Below are positions 12,973-25,740 of a DNA stretch of 64,000 nt, piece after piece. Both the position numbers and the translations under genes were made by a program. Positions within the stretch are counted from its first letter, which is position 1. The number at the start of each line of letters is the position of its first letter. Under the pieces are notes generated by a model. It was not told where the DNA came from. It did no database searches and worked only from the letters and a program-made list of their open reading frames with translations. The stretch spans positions 1 to 64,000 of the forward strand of contig MU401488.1 of assembly GCA_022579005.1 (NCBI GenBank). Direction: 5' to 3'. The stretch comes from Poronia punctata (lineage: Eukaryota; Ascomycota; Sordariomycetes; Xylariales; Xylariaceae).

Positions 12973-14523
12973 TCATTCATGAATCGGATATCTCTCCCTC
13001 AACCTCGCATCATACCTCTCCAACAAACCCGGCAACAAAACCCCAACAGCAATCCCCACCAACGCAATAAGCGTATTCCCCCATCCATACCCCAGCACCC
13101 CATACAAACCCGGCGCGAACAACGGAAACAGAAACGCGGCCAGACTGCGCAGGAACTGCATAGCCGAGAGCGCACTACTGGTGAAATCCGCATAGAGATC
13201 AAGCGCGTAAGCCTGCATAGCCATTCCCGAAACCTGCAATCCACACGCGAATACGAAGGCCCCTATATCCACGACTATCCATTGGACTTTGTACTGCGCT
13301 GCCCAACCGTAGATGATGAGGCCCAGGGGGGCTATTATCGCGCCGGGGTAGACGAGGGGGATTCGGAAGTGTGGTTGGTGTTCGCCGTTGTGTTTGCGAA
13401 CCATTTCAAGGTAGTATCTGTCCATTGCCATGCCGCCTAGTTGCGAGCCTATGATTTCGCCCAGGGCGACGGAGATGTAGTGTAATCCGCTGATCTCGAT
13501 TGGTTCGCGGTATTGGAATGTGAAGATGTTGGCGAAACTCGAAAGGACTACGTATAACAAGCCGTAACTGAAGCCGGATATCACCGACGCGGCTTGTAAA
13601 GGGGGCTGGAATGCAAGGAGACGTAGGGGGAGGGTGAATGCGCGTTGGAATACTGCTAGGAAGCCTAGATCGCGGTCTAGACGCTCGTTGAGGGTCATGT
13701 ACTACCAGCGTATTTCATATTTTCAAGTCAGAAAACCGATTCAACTTCCGAAAGGGAAACAAGAAAGAAGAAAATAAAAAAGAAAACTTACACGTTTATC
13801 ACCAGTCTCCCTACGCAGACGAGAAGCCCGCCGTTTAAGAATAACAGGCGCATAAGTCTCGGCAAAAGTAAACAAACACACGATAATAGCGACGCCCTGG
13901 AAAACAGACGTAGCCCAAAACATCCACCTCCAGTCTGCGCGCGTGGTGATGAACCCGCCCAGGATGGGACCGACAGCAACCGCGAGGAGCGGAATAGCCA
14001 AGTAAGCGCCCAACGACTTCCCGCGCTGTTCGGGGAGCCATACATCTCCCAACACGCCGCCGCCTAGGGAATATATCGCGCTAGCGCCCAGACCAGTGAA
14101 GAGACGGGAGGCGATGAGGAATCCCTTGGTAGTGGAGAAACCGCAGGCCAAGTTCCAGCCTAGGAACCAGACGTTCGAGACGTGGAGAACTACTTGTCTA
14201 CCGTAGACGTCTGACGCGGGGCCGATGACGAGGGGTCCGAAGGCGGTGGCGAGTAGGTAGATGGATAGGGACATGGCTGATTCGGTGGCGCTCATGTCTA
14301 GTTCTGCGGCGATGATGGGGAGGGCTGGGGCCATGATGGTGGAGACTACGATGCGGTTGAAGCCCGTGGCGGAGAGGATGCTGGTTACGAGCCATTTCTT
14401 GCGCAGGGGCCATTGCATGGGGTTGTCCTGGTCGTGTGGTTCGGTGAATCCGACGAGATGGCTGTCGGGGGGGCCAGGGTTAGAAGATCCACGGGGTTTC
14501 TCAGGATCTTGTTGTAGTGCCAT
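12973..14523 (-). CDS. MFS transporter, DHA1 drug:H+ antiporter type
   Basis: Two exons (14,523-13,792 and 13,701-12,973) separated by a 90-nt GTAAGT..TAG intron encode 486 aa. The junction reads GDKR-YMTLNERL, which is typical of the cytoplasmic loop between TM6 and TM7 in this family. A cytoplasmic N-terminus with the NPMQWPLRKKW segment precedes TM1. MFS motif A is present between TM2 and TM3 (GPASDVYGRQ), and motif C in TM5 (GPILGGF). Twelve helices are expected, and the length fits the plasma-membrane DHA1 group (CaMdr1/FLU1-like). The substrate cannot be read from sequence. Nothing in the neighbourhood suggests a toxin or metabolite cluster. It is convergent with the CBM18 gene. Confidence 0.9.
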
Positions 14524-14901
14524 TTTTTTGAATTTGCTTTGATCAGCTTTTGTACTTGTCTCTAATATCTCAGATGAGAAAGAATTATGGAACGGGTATT
14601 TGGAAAGGGGGGTTGACCCGGACTTTTAAAGCTCAACCCATTAACTTTCCATTCCCAACATTTTTCCATAATGATGGTCGGAAAAGCCGGGATGATCATC
14701 CCTTTGCTTTATGTATGTCAGCAACAGGATATAAGTTCGCCCCGTAGTGTGGCCGATGACCCATGTTGAACTACGTGGGTGAGGTTAGTCTAAGAAGAAT
14801 AGTCGTGCATAAGATCTGATAAGATCAGATTGATAAGATTATTTCCAAATACCCCCGTCATCCATCGCTTAGCCCGCAGCGCTTGTAATCTCACCTGCAT
14901 G

Positions 14902-14928
14902 ATCTAGCCTATAATAGCTAGGCTAGAT
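14902..14928. repeat. Short perfect inverted repeat
   Basis: The arms ATCTAGCC (14,902-14,909) and GGCTAGAT (14,921-14,928) pair perfectly across an 11-nt spacer. It lies about 380 bp upstream of the MFS start and could be an operator-like palindrome or chance. Confidence 0.5.
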
Positions 14929-16639
14929 TATTTTAGACAACGAGTAATACAAGTGTACGAATACGCGTACGAGTAATTATGTACCTACACGCCGTGACAT
15001 ATTGAGTCCAGCAAATGCTACAAGTCTGCAACACCTTTTTAGTTTGTTCGACACCTCTATTCCTACTTGGTGACTTTGCTTTTCAGGAAATAGGTACTAC
15101 TAGTATAACACCGTCTTAGAAAGTGCCGCCATAGCAGAAGGGACAAGGATCGGGTATAAAAAGGATCAACAAACATAGAAATACGCGATGAAGGCGGTGA
15201 CTCACCCGCACCAAACAACTTCTAAAAACGCGGGGGTTAAATTGCAAACGGAAACGGTCCGCCTCACTAGCGTTGTGGGGGTAGGTACATTAGGTGGAAT
15301 TCCAGGCAACAACAAATATCGATATAGAAAGTTACTCGTCAACGAAACCAGTTTATCAGATCTCATTGGTCATGTCCGCTGTCACGTTGTTCTTGATCAT
15401 CCGAGGTTGTATCTTGTATCTGGACTAGGTACTCCTGCCATATATGTCGGTCTTCAGATACCGGCGCAGTGACCACCGGTGACCGGTAGGGGCTTGATCC
15501 AAATATTGCGCAACGGGCCCCTAGATGTCGAGGTCGGCTTCGTCCATCTTGTGTGGTGAGTACAGGGGCAGCGTAAGTTTCTGATGTCTTGTCCTGGGAA
15601 AGCAGGGTGGCACCCCTCTGTAATGCCGGAAGAATGTCTTCGGCAAGCCGCGAGGAGATGCCGATTCAAGTTAACCGTCAAAAGATCACTCTATCCCTTG
15701 GAATTTCTTTGGCAGGAACAATGCATGGAAAGTGCCACTTTCGCATCCTGATCATTCATATCAAAACTAATTGATTGGACAAGAACCCGCGAGGGGTGCA
15801 GTTGCTACTGTCGCACCTTCTTTCTTCTATTGGCAAAGATAGTTCTTTCCATCCACTGCAAACTTGAGCGAAGCGAAGCGAACAGAAAGCAAGCAAGTGT
15901 TGTCATCGCTTCCGAACTTTCCAGTTTGCAAAACTCATGAAGCTGCCGTTCGTCACAGCCAGTGTCAGCTTGACCCTCAACTGGACGATGGATCGTCACG
16001 GCATACGGCCCTTTCAGATTTATTGGTTTCTTTTGAAGGCATCGAAACACGGCTAGCTGCTGTACCACATCGCCGGCCAGACCAATGCGACTCTAACTCG
16101 CCCCCGGTTATAATAGGCTCTACACGTGGGCTAGGTCTCAATCAAAGTTTACTTTACCCCTCTAGCGTCAGAGATTCCATGGCACCGGGCCGGCCCGCAC
16201 ACGGGAGGCTCTTCGTGGTGTCGTTTTCAGCGGGGACATTCTGGTCTTTCACATCCACAGCATTGTGTGGGAAGCTTACGTCGGAAATAAATCGAGGTAG
16301 ATTTATATCCTGCGCAGTGGGTGTAAATAGATAGACGCTTAGGTACGGTAGTCGCCAAGGTTCTACCGTGCATATTCGTCGATCTCCCGGGATTGAAATC
16401 GGACCCACACGGATGACCGACTTCATGCGGTTGACGGACCACCGTGCATTACATACGAACCCAACTTTTCTAGTAGCTTAAAAACCCCCAGTAGGGCTAA
16501 TCGATAATGTGGTGCCAGGGTTTGACCAAAATGTAGAGTATTTCTCACGCCCATGGACACGAGGATAGATGACGAGGGCGCAATCCACATCCACCGGAGC
16601 TCCGTCAATCCCAGGGTTGAAAAATTAGTATGTAGTATT

Positions 16640-17160
16640 AATGATGCCGTTTCACGACGGTTTCCATTATCCATTGACGTGATGGCCGCCAGCGAACCAC
16701 CCCAACGTGTTCCACCACGTTGGTTTCGAGACCGAGTTCCTGCCATGGTACCACAGCGAGACACATTCCTTGGCCATAGATGCGCCCCTTAGCCGGATCG
16801 ATTATCTGCCTAATAGACCCCTCATCGTCATGCAAGTATCAGGAACCGCCCGACAGGATGTGAGACTGGCAACGACTAGCCGCAATCTTCGCTTCCCACA
16901 ACGGTTTAGCATTCCTCGGCGCCGCATACCCCGGTTTCGTCAGCGGATTCGACCAGGACTGTCAACCTACGCCAAGGCTTTCGGTTTATACGGCGAACGG
17001 GCCGGTATATTGCTCGTAATGCTGGACAACAAGGAAGAGGCCAAGCGGCCAGAGGGACGAATGAAGCTCCTTGCCAGAGCAGAGACTGGTGCTCAGCCTC
17101 TCTTTGGAGCCACCATCGTCCAGACCATAATAGCCGATGAACAACCCCGACAGGTGTAGC
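16640..17160 (+). pseudogene. Possible degenerate gene, perhaps tyrosinase-like
   Basis: One frame around 16,650-16,840 reads FHDGFHYPLT, a stop, then NHPNVFHHVGFETEFLPWYH. This faintly recalls the CuA region of fungal tyrosinases (IH..G.FLPWHR). Further on, about 16,865-16,995, the frame shifted by one base reads FASHNGLAFLGAAYPGFVSG without interruption. Stops (TGA, consistent with CGA or TGG conversions) and frame changes prevent an intact product. Both the coding nature and the family are uncertain. Confidence 0.25.
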
Positions 17161-19150
17161 GGCAAGATTTGAGACTTATGGCCGCTGAGTTATAGGGTCG
17201 CAAAATCCGCGCTATACGCAGAACCATAGAAGTGAGGCAGTGGAAAGGATTAGTCGTTTGTGATGAACCAAAGTGGAATGTTCACGTAAGTTGAACAAAC
17301 ACTTTCTATAGGGGATGATCTAACGAACCTGCACCAAATATACAACGGACTGCGATAGCTTTTTGCGCTGTTTCGAATAAACGATGGTCGGATAGTGTCG
17401 TCGTGAGTTAAGAGCGATGGTTTTGAGATTCCAGGAAAACGTGGGCTGATTGCTATATCGTAAGCATGTGATGCCTTGACTTAATATATCTCGGGCATTG
17501 TGTTAGCGCGGGGTGTTACCCCGGGTCCGGCCATCTGACCCTGGAGAGGGAATCGATTCTATACTACGGCCCACCGCAAGGCCCGGCACTCCAGGCCTAC
17601 GACACACAGAATAGAGCGCAACTCTCTCCTGATGTTCATATAAATACCATGTTGACGACTTTGTTTGGTGTTACCAGCTTACATCTCTTGTGTCTAGACG
17701 TTTTGCCGTCTACCTTGGTCATTGATACGGTCACCATTTTGACCCCAGATTGCTAGAGCTGGGATTGGACTGGATTTAAAGGAAGCGAGAGGCTAGGAAA
17801 GTTTACCCCGACTTGGTAACCCCTAGATAACCCTAACCTAGTCAAGTCTGACCTGCTGCGGCCTGGGCCTGGGCCTGGATGATGCTACTAGGTTAGTTTA
17901 GTGTGCCGTCATCCGTGTGGTTGGTAAGGGATCGCGATGCGGGATATTCCGCGGCCAATTGGATATTATGGGCAGATGTCTTCCGGTATTAACTATTTGA
18001 GTAAAATCGTGTACGATGCACTTTTATCATGTGTGATCGCGTAGGGCACATTTTGTGGATCAACTATAGCCTTTTCTATTAGGGTAACCTGGACATCACG
18101 ACAAATGATGAGCCCCAGCCCCCATGGCATGGCCTATCTGGTCGTCTAGCACGTATAGGTACCTGTTTTTACGTTTCCGCTGGTGCCAAGGCTGGTTCTT
18201 TGCTAGAAAGCACTACGAGTCGGTATCAAGTAATTACCGTACTGATAGACACAGATCTGTCAACCTCACTGCCGCCAGAAGCGGGCGAGTGACCTGCACT
18301 TGGTAAGCTTATGTACGTAGAACTACGTCAACGGATAAGATCCTTTTTCGGATCTTTTCCCAAGTTTCAAACAACGCCTCTGCTGTGCAGTGGATGTCTG
18401 TTCGTAATACGTACTCGCCTTGCCAGCTTGCCTACTTCTAGGACTAAGGATGGGCAACGTTCTTTGGTATACCTCGATATGTGTACAAGTCAGAATTGTT
18501 CAGAAGAATGGCATCTCACTGGTCTGTAAAACCAATACCTGTTCTTCCTCAGCTAGGTCACCATCGTCTTGTCACGTATTGTACGAGTTAGACATCGAGG
18601 GCTGCCGCTGACGGTGGAAACGGGACAGGGATTCGAAATGCTAGAGACCTCTTGGCAATCTAGTCCTATTTAAACATTCCGACATATCCATAATCCACTC
18701 GCATGGGAGTTTAACCTCTCTTGTACCGAGTAGGAGCCCCCTAGACATGACGATCATTGCACCAGGTTGGTGCTCCGCCTCTTTCCAAAGTGGATATTTG
18801 CATGAAGAGTGGTCTTTCCCTAAATAAATATTGCCAAGAAGTTGAAACCCTCGTTGAAGGGTTGTCTCCGGCTTTGCCCTGGAGTTTGCGAAATTGTTCG
18901 TGCTTACTCGTACCTACTTTGCCTGCCGTCGTCGCTTTTTTGACCATTCCATCTACACGTACTGTACCTACCGCAAATACAATCTTCTAGTCTACCATAC
19001 TCGTACATCATTTATTTCATTTCAGCCCAGGGTAGAGAAATTCTTATGCCTAAATCCCCATGCGACACTGAATTCTAGGTAGTGTCTCCCGCGGCACGCG
19101 GCGTGCATCTCCATCATCGTCATCCGCATCATCATCATAATCATCATATC

Positions 19151-20103
19151 ATGCCAGCCTTCCCTTTGACGACGATAGGGAACGCCCTATTGCCCTACCA
19201 CCAAGGGAAATGGAACCGCTGGAAACTTTATTTTCGCGTCGCAAGTATCATCTTGAGCATACTCTTAATCGCCGTGTCGGTCGACAGTTCGAACCGATTT
19301 TATGAATTCCATGTCATCACAAACACTAACCCAGAGGCATACACAAAAGCCTGGTGGGGTTGTTTGCCCGTGGTTCGTTCACCACCCTTTTCCCTTCCTT
19401 TTCCTGGTAATGTAGTCATGTGGAAACTTACGCCGCGGGCTGTTGTTCTTAGGCGCTTATTGCGATTGGCCTCGATGGCCTCGAATTATACTTCAGCGCC
19501 ATATGGAAACGGAATCCGGGAATGCATCCCGGCTGGCACATCGGTGTCGAACTGATCATCTGGGGAGGAACCATATATTCGCTCGTATTCTGCTCGTTGT
19601 CGATTGCTTATGTTCCGTGGAATCCGATTCCAGATTGGGTTATATCCTCGGGCATAGCTCTGGTGGTCATTCTGAGCCTCTTCTTGTCAGTGATTTCATT
19701 CATTCAACGACCCCATTCGCTCGCTACCTGCCTTACTATTTACTGACCAAAAAAAACGAAAAACAGTATTATTCGATTCATCCTTTTCATATTCGCATGC
19801 GTAGACACAAACGACCACAACAAAACCACACAGATCAACATGTTAATGGATGCTCTCCGGAAACAAAACATCTCCACCGACCCTTCATCCATCACCGCTG
19901 GCTCCGCCCCAACCTATCGACAGGTCATGGATCTCAGAAACGAATTACTGGCGAAAAAGCCTTCCGTCCCACCCCATGAACTAGCTTCCACGTCGCGTTA
20001 TACGCAGGAACTGGGCGATAACAATACACCTTTTTACCCCGAATTTGAGGCGAATCAGAAATTCCTCGTGTCCGATTTCCCTAATAGACCGTATAATAGA
20101 TGA
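19151..20103 (+). CDS. Four-helix fungal integral membrane protein, function unknown
   Basis: Three exons, 19,151-19,372, 19,453-19,685 and 19,767-20,103, give 263 aa. Intron 1 is 80 nt with an unusual GTTCGT donor. Intron 2 is 81 nt, with donor GTCAGT and a CTGAC branch site. Four hydrophobic segments can be read: one in exon 1 (RVASIILSILLIAVS), one across junction 1 (LPVALIAIGLDGLEL), one in exon 2 (LIIWGGTIYSLVFCSLSIAY), and one across junction 2 (VILSLFFIIRFILFIFACVD). The motif MHPGWHIG, then a helix, and the ending RFILF-ACVDT are typical of an ascomycete four-TM family without assigned function. A hydrophilic C-terminal tail of about 100 residues follows. I prefer the ATG at 19,151 to the upstream in-frame ATG-like start, because the upstream residues are only a His-rich run. 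Confidence 0.75.
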
Positions 20104-22325
20104 GACGGAACGAAAACGACGTATCGTCATTGCTTTATATATAGGGCGGTCAGGGGCGTATGGTGCTGGACGGGGGTTTTCTTGATGGGCTGATGGAAAT
20201 TGCCCGCTCCTGTTTTTAAGGATACCGAAAAAGATTTACGGTTTTTAATATATATATACCCATTATTTGAGATGTATGAAGGAGTTTCGTGCTTTGGAAA
20301 CCACACATCATGACAGAATCTCAAGGGACATCTCTGGTATACGCTTCTCTTGGGAGGTGATATCGGAATTCAGGTTCGCACTCCGCTTTTCGCATCCTTT
20401 TGGATATAAAGCTTCGTCATATCGTAGAACTAAGCGCGGATATATATGGGTATCCTACGGTTTCTAAGAACCAGAGACTCTAGAAGAGAATACGATCCAG
20501 CGAAAAGGTTAGATCGGCTTAGGTTAGGTCCATAAACTTAACAACCAAGTTGGTACATATTCAGCAACCTCGGTCTTGAAGAGCATGACTGACTGTGTTT
20601 GTACGAGGCGTAGTTGACTTTTTATAGCTTCACCCCATCCCATCTCATCTTTCGAGAGATGTTTGAACCCTATTTATAAACATGTGTGGTCCGGTTTATA
20701 GTATAGAGCTTCAGACGGAAGCCGCATGGTCGGTCTATAGGGCCGAGGGAGACGCAAGATATGAAGGATTTCGAACAGGGTAAGAAGCTCACGAGTGTAG
20801 ATACCTCCATCAAATCCTATACGCAGCTTAAGGGTGCTTGATAAGGTGAAGCAACGTGTACAGAATCGAAACAGAACCCCCGTCTTCCGCGTGATACTAC
20901 GAGTATATCGATTTCTCTGTGTGACACACACACACATGGGCTTGGTTTCCACGGAGCCCATTTGAACTGTACAACGTAGGTAGTCTAGACTCGGTTCTCA
21001 GAAGCCCCCACGCCACACATGACTTGTCACACGTGCCAGGAGGGTGACGATAAGAGATCCACACGTTTCCAATCCTTGAGAGGAATCAATGTTTATATGA
21101 AGAAAAGAAGGCTCTGTTACTGCCTGTGTTGATAGAAGGAATTCTTATTACATGTACCTATCTGATCTGTAAAAGAGAAGAACCCCGGTTACAACTTACA
21201 AGTCTATTTGGTGTTCTCTAAAGACTGCTTAGACCGGCTTAGTCTCCAAATGAAGTAGGTATTGCACACTTAACGACATTAGGAGATACTGTGTTTAATC
21301 TACATGTAGACTTTATTTTTGGCATATCGACCCCTCGAAAATCAAAAATAAGTCACAAGCCAGATTTCGGTCTGGTTCAAAATCCGGGGGTTGGTTTGAC
21401 ATGCATTGACCATGGTCAGGGGACCTGAACACCTGAAGTTGGGGCGCTCTGCAATCATGCATCAGATCGCTCCCTGTGCCCCGCACGCACAAGATTCAGT
21501 TGCCTACCACTTTTGAGCTCATTCTCTACCCCCAGTGAAATAAACTCTTGCTAGGTGGAGGTTAGGCTGATATTAGCATCGAGCTAGCTAGCTTAGGTCC
21601 CTGGTAGTACCTTTATAGCACCTATATAACTGCTTTGAGGTGAAGTGACTGCCTCTATTTGGTAGGTGGAGATAACAAGGCCTCACAGCTTACCTCTTTC
21701 TACGACTACTGACCTTGATGCGCCGTCACCTTTCCGGCATCATCATTTGCTCCTAGTAGAAATCATCATTATCACTTCTTCCCTCGGTTATTTGGTGCCG
21801 GTTCCATTAAACTTTAATTTGTCGTCTTTTTATTTTACCTTTTGCATCTTTGTAATATCGCTATACAAAAATACTTCCTTTCCGTTTCTACTATTTTTAC
21901 CCCTCGTACTAGAGCAAATGTTGGGTTGGATTCCTTTGGTTGAATAAGCCCACCCAGTCGTGGGAGCTTTCTGAACTAACCCACATTCCTTGGGTAGCAT
22001 CAGCTGTCCACCACCAACCACCTTCCCTCTCCTCCTCCTCCTCAGTACCAAGATTATCTTCACTTTCTACTACGACTATTGAATCAAAGCTAGAGCTTAG
22101 CTTTGAAGTCTAAAGTGTGACCACTAGACTTTTGCGTTGTTTTTTGCCGGCTCGACATAGACAACCACTAGGTATTACGGATGATTGCCTCTCCAGGTTG
22201 AGAGGGCTGAGTTGCCAGCTTCCCAGCTTCCATAACATAACCTTCCATTTGTAGTCATCGCCGGCGGCAACCTGATCCTGCTTGATATTTGGTCTATCGA
22301 TTAGCTAGATTAGACGACGTCAACC
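20104..22325. other. Intergenic region, no gene seen
   Basis: Short open frames only, with no recognisable product. It contains AT-rich 3' UTR-like sequence just after 20,104, a (CA)n run at 20,924-20,936 and several copies of the dispersed TAGGT/ACCTA motif. Confidence 0.5.
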
Positions 22326-24989
22326 ATGCGACCACCGAGGATCATAATCCTCACCCTCTTCTCCGCCGCCTGTCTCTTCCTCCTTTGCCGCGCCATAACA
22401 TCCTCCGGCCAGTCTGCGCCCGCCGTATCCGCCCCGCGAACCGCCCAGAAGTCGACCTTTAGGTCCTTCTTCTCCTTCACCGCACCCTTTACCATCTTCC
22501 CGCCGAATGCCGTCATAACGATCGTCGATGATAACAGCACTTCCTTTGCTGCCCGCCCAGCCGCTTTCGGCCCGCCTTTACCGAGTAAGGGTCTGAATGG
22601 ACAGTTATGGGTTGGAAGTGGGTTCTCTGAAGAGACCATTGTCGATGGTGAGGGTGAGGGCGAGCTTGGATGCAGTGATGTGTCGGGTTGGAACGACGGC
22701 AGCGCCATATCCGCGCTGAAGCCTCCCGTCAAAAGCAATCCGAGCAAGCCTCTGTTGTCCCCGCAATCCCTCCATTCAAACAATCAGAAGAATAGCAACT
22801 CCGGGGGGCTAGCAGTCGATCGTACAGCAGTTTTCCAGTCCGAGCCTAATAGCAAGAAACCGGTCGATGACGGCACCGACGATTATCTACACCAGCACTT
22901 GGAAAAGTCGCAAGGGCTGACAGGCGATTCATTGGCGCTTTCCAGCTCCGGCCATGCCGATATACAGTCGATACAAGAAGGTGCCGAGATTGAGGGGAAA
23001 ATCGTTCTGCTGAGTCGTGGTGGATGCGGCTTTCTGGAGAAGGTTAAATGGGCACAACGTCGTGGTGCTATCGGACTTATTGTAGGCGACAACCAAAGGG
23101 GCGGACCTCTGATCCACATGTATGCCCACGGGGACACTTCAAATGTGACCATCCCGTCGATATTTACCTCGAGGACGACGGCCTATCTGCTGTCGTTGAT
23201 GATGCAGCCGGGAAGCTTCATTGAGGATAGTCTTGACGATGGCGGCAAACCTATGCAAAAGGTTCAGCAATACGACAGGCAAGGTAGCAAGCGGGCGCCA
23301 TTAACCAACACTGTTTCCCATGCTAAACTGCCTTCTTCGTCACGTATCGAGGGCGCATCACAGCTCAGAGATCCTCACTTTACAGGCACAGACAAGCCAG
23401 CGCCTAAATCAGGGTGGTTATCTTGGTTGTTTGGGGGTTCGTCACAGACATCAACGGCAGGCGACAGTTCGAACAAGCGATTAGACTGGGTATTAGTGGA
23501 AGACTATATTGACGAGAAAGATAAGAACAGTAAAAGCAATCTTGACCGGACGTCCAAAGGCAAGGGCAGCGGGCGTTCGAAATCGAGCAACCTACAAACA
23601 TCTGATGATGGCTTTCAAATCGGCGTCGAAGACTGGCGGGATCCTGATTTAGTCGGTGGGGACAGGTCAGAGAGTGGGACGCATGATGGTAGCAAAAGTT
23701 CCAAGTCTCAAAAGCCTGGGCAAGCATACCACAAGGATAATCAGGAGTATGACGGGCCAGACCATGCGGGTGGCAAGCCGAGCAACGGAGACTACGCTTC
23801 GAATCACTTGCCTGTGAAAGGCAAGGATGCCATAGGACCGATAAAAGGGGCTTCCGCCGCAGCCGCAAACGGCGGGTTCATGTCGAAGCTATTTGGAGAC
23901 GGCGGGGATGCAGGGACGGCTAATAGCAAGAACGACCACAGCCTTGGCGACCTCCCCTTGATTGGCAGACCAGATGGCGTCGGTGCGCCTCCTCCCCCTT
24001 CAGAACGTGAAGGTCTTTGGGTTGTTATAACACCGACTAGCGGGGCGAGTCCGTTCTTCGATACGCTCCTGGTCCTGGTCGTCAGTCCGCTGATCACCTT
24101 GACGGTGGTATATGCCCTGTTGATCCTCCGAGCTCGTATCCGACGGCGTAGATGGCGAGCTCCGAAATCGGTTGTCGAAAGACTACCTGTCCGAACCTAC
24201 CACACAGTAGCTTCCAGTCCGAGCCGCTCTTCCCGCGTACCATCACCCACCAGTTCTTCACCTACAATGCCTCTACTACAAGGCCAGCCCGGTCAGCAGT
24301 CTAGTCAGCAGTCCAGTCAGCAGTCCGGCCAGCAGCCCGGCCAACAAGTCCCATCGAGATCACGGCCACGTTCACGGACCACTACGGGTGTTCCGTCGGC
24401 TGGTGATCTCCTCGACCTGAATGCAGCCCTGTCGATGCCAGGAACTTCAAGGGGAGAAGAAAAGCGTTCTGGTCCTAGCCAGTGGAAGAAATTCAGGGGT
24501 AGACAGGTGGAATGTGTTGTCTGTCTAGAAGAATATGTCGACGGCGTAAGTCAGGTCATGAGTCTGCCTTGTGGACATGAATTCCACGCAGAGTGCATGT
24601 AAGTCACTCCCATTCCTGCTGTTGACAAAGATGCAGATGCATGCTCACCATACTACAGAACACCATGGCTTACGACCCGCCGTCGGACTTGCCCTATTTG
24701 TAAGGGAGATGTAGTCCGATCTTTGGCCCGGGGCTCGTCGTCCAACCCACGTTATGAATCGTATCAAGATGATAGCGAAGAGGATGCATTATTAGGTCCA
24801 AACGCCAGCACTTCAGCTAGCAATGCCCGTCCCGAGGAAGACAACGTGGACTTGGAGCAGGGGATTCCAATATCACCCCATATGTCCCGTCCGTCAAGTT
24901 GGTTAAACACGCTTTCGAGCAGCATGCGTGACCGCTTCTTTGCCCGTCCAGGGCGAGCGACCAGCGATGTCGAAAATCGGGATCGATGA
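22326..24989 (+). CDS. PA-domain, single-pass membrane RING-H2 E3 ubiquitin ligase
   Basis: Two exons (22,326-24,598 and 24,659-24,989) with a 60-nt GTAAGT..CAG intron give 867 aa. Residues 1 to about 27 are a signal peptide. A protease-associated (PA) domain spans about 212-300 (IEGKIVLLSRGGCGFLEKV, then TIPSIFTSR). A long Ser/Gly/Lys-rich lumenal stretch follows. A TM helix lies at about 578-604, with a following RIRRRRWR stop-transfer. The RING-H2 uses C730, C733, C749, H751, H754, C757, C769 and C772. The intron splits codon 758 inside the RING, and only the spliced form has the last Cys pair. The architecture is that of RNF13/RMR/Tul1-type endomembrane ligases that ubiquitinate membrane cargo. 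A Gln/Ser/Pro-rich repeat (SSQQSSQQSGQQ) lies between TM and RING. Confidence 0.93.
24599..24658 (+). other. Intron interrupting the RING domain
   Basis: The donor is GTAAGT at 24,599 and the acceptor ends TACTACAG at 24,658. Retention would truncate the ligase right after HAEC, before the last zinc ligands C769 and C772, so splicing controls whether the RING is functional. Confidence 0.9.
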
Positions 24990-25740
24990 CGGGATCTGTT
25001 TATAACGCGTTCATAACTAGAAAGTATGATAACGTCATTTGGGTTTATGAGAACGCAAGGGTAGTCCCACGTGATATATTGGCCGACATTGTGAGAGCTG
25101 TCTTTTACTATCGGCTAAAGCCCCTGAAGAAGCCAGAGTTCATTCTCCACAGCTGATACTATCATGGGCATATCTCTGCCTTGCTTCTAATTTTATTGGG
25201 AAAACATACGCGAGGCCGGGCCGGGAGGTTAGCCCTTGAACACGACTCATACGTCAATCTGCCAGTTTGAACTAGGCACTCGTGGATGCTGGAGGTAATT
25301 CGCCTTTGGGCGCCGGAAGGCTCTTTTACGTTTTTATGTTTTTCTGTTTTGGTTTCTTTCTGTCATGTTATGCGGCGGAGTTATTATACCCTACTTACGG
25401 AACTGGCCATGACGGAATAAACGGATACTGATGATCACATATCTCCTACTTGCCCATATATTAGTTGCCCCTTTCCACACGTGCTGTGAACCTTGCAAGT
25501 AGTAAATGATACTGCTTTACAACATCCGCAGCCCCTACGCTGAGCTGTTATACGAGAAGTATGTATAGGTGCGGATTATTCGAATTTCAGTTTGCAGTGT
25601 GATGTTAAATGTCTATCATAGCATAATAGATCGATCCCATTTACACGTATTTACCCATAATTCTATATACATTGGATTTTGGTCTACACGGCCTAAATAG
25701 CCCCCTGGATTTTAATTTTCCCATCCCTTTTTCTTCAGAT
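24990..25740. other. Intergenic region between convergent RING and MFSD10-like genes
   Basis: About 750 bp that must hold both 3' UTRs. No open frame of note lies here. Confidence 0.6.

Larger units (their letters stand above)
14524..19150. other. 4.6-kb intergenic region with possible gene relic
   Basis: Composition is balanced and open frames are many but short, overlapping on both strands and unrecognised. A stretch at about 16,640-17,160 reads like protein in changing frames (separate entry). A small inverted repeat lies at 14,902-14,928. Runs such as AACCCTAACCTAG at 17,828-17,840 belong to the dispersed intergenic motif family. I see no intact gene. Confidence 0.5.

Noticed and set aside
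15188..15472. Open frame of 94 codons in the long gene-poor stretch
   Set aside because: No family resemblance, no intron continuity, and similar frames occur nearby on the other strand.
21666..21947. Hydrophobic open frame that could be a small membrane protein
   Set aside because: The hydrophobicity comes from a T-rich stretch. No partner exon or conserved motif is visible.
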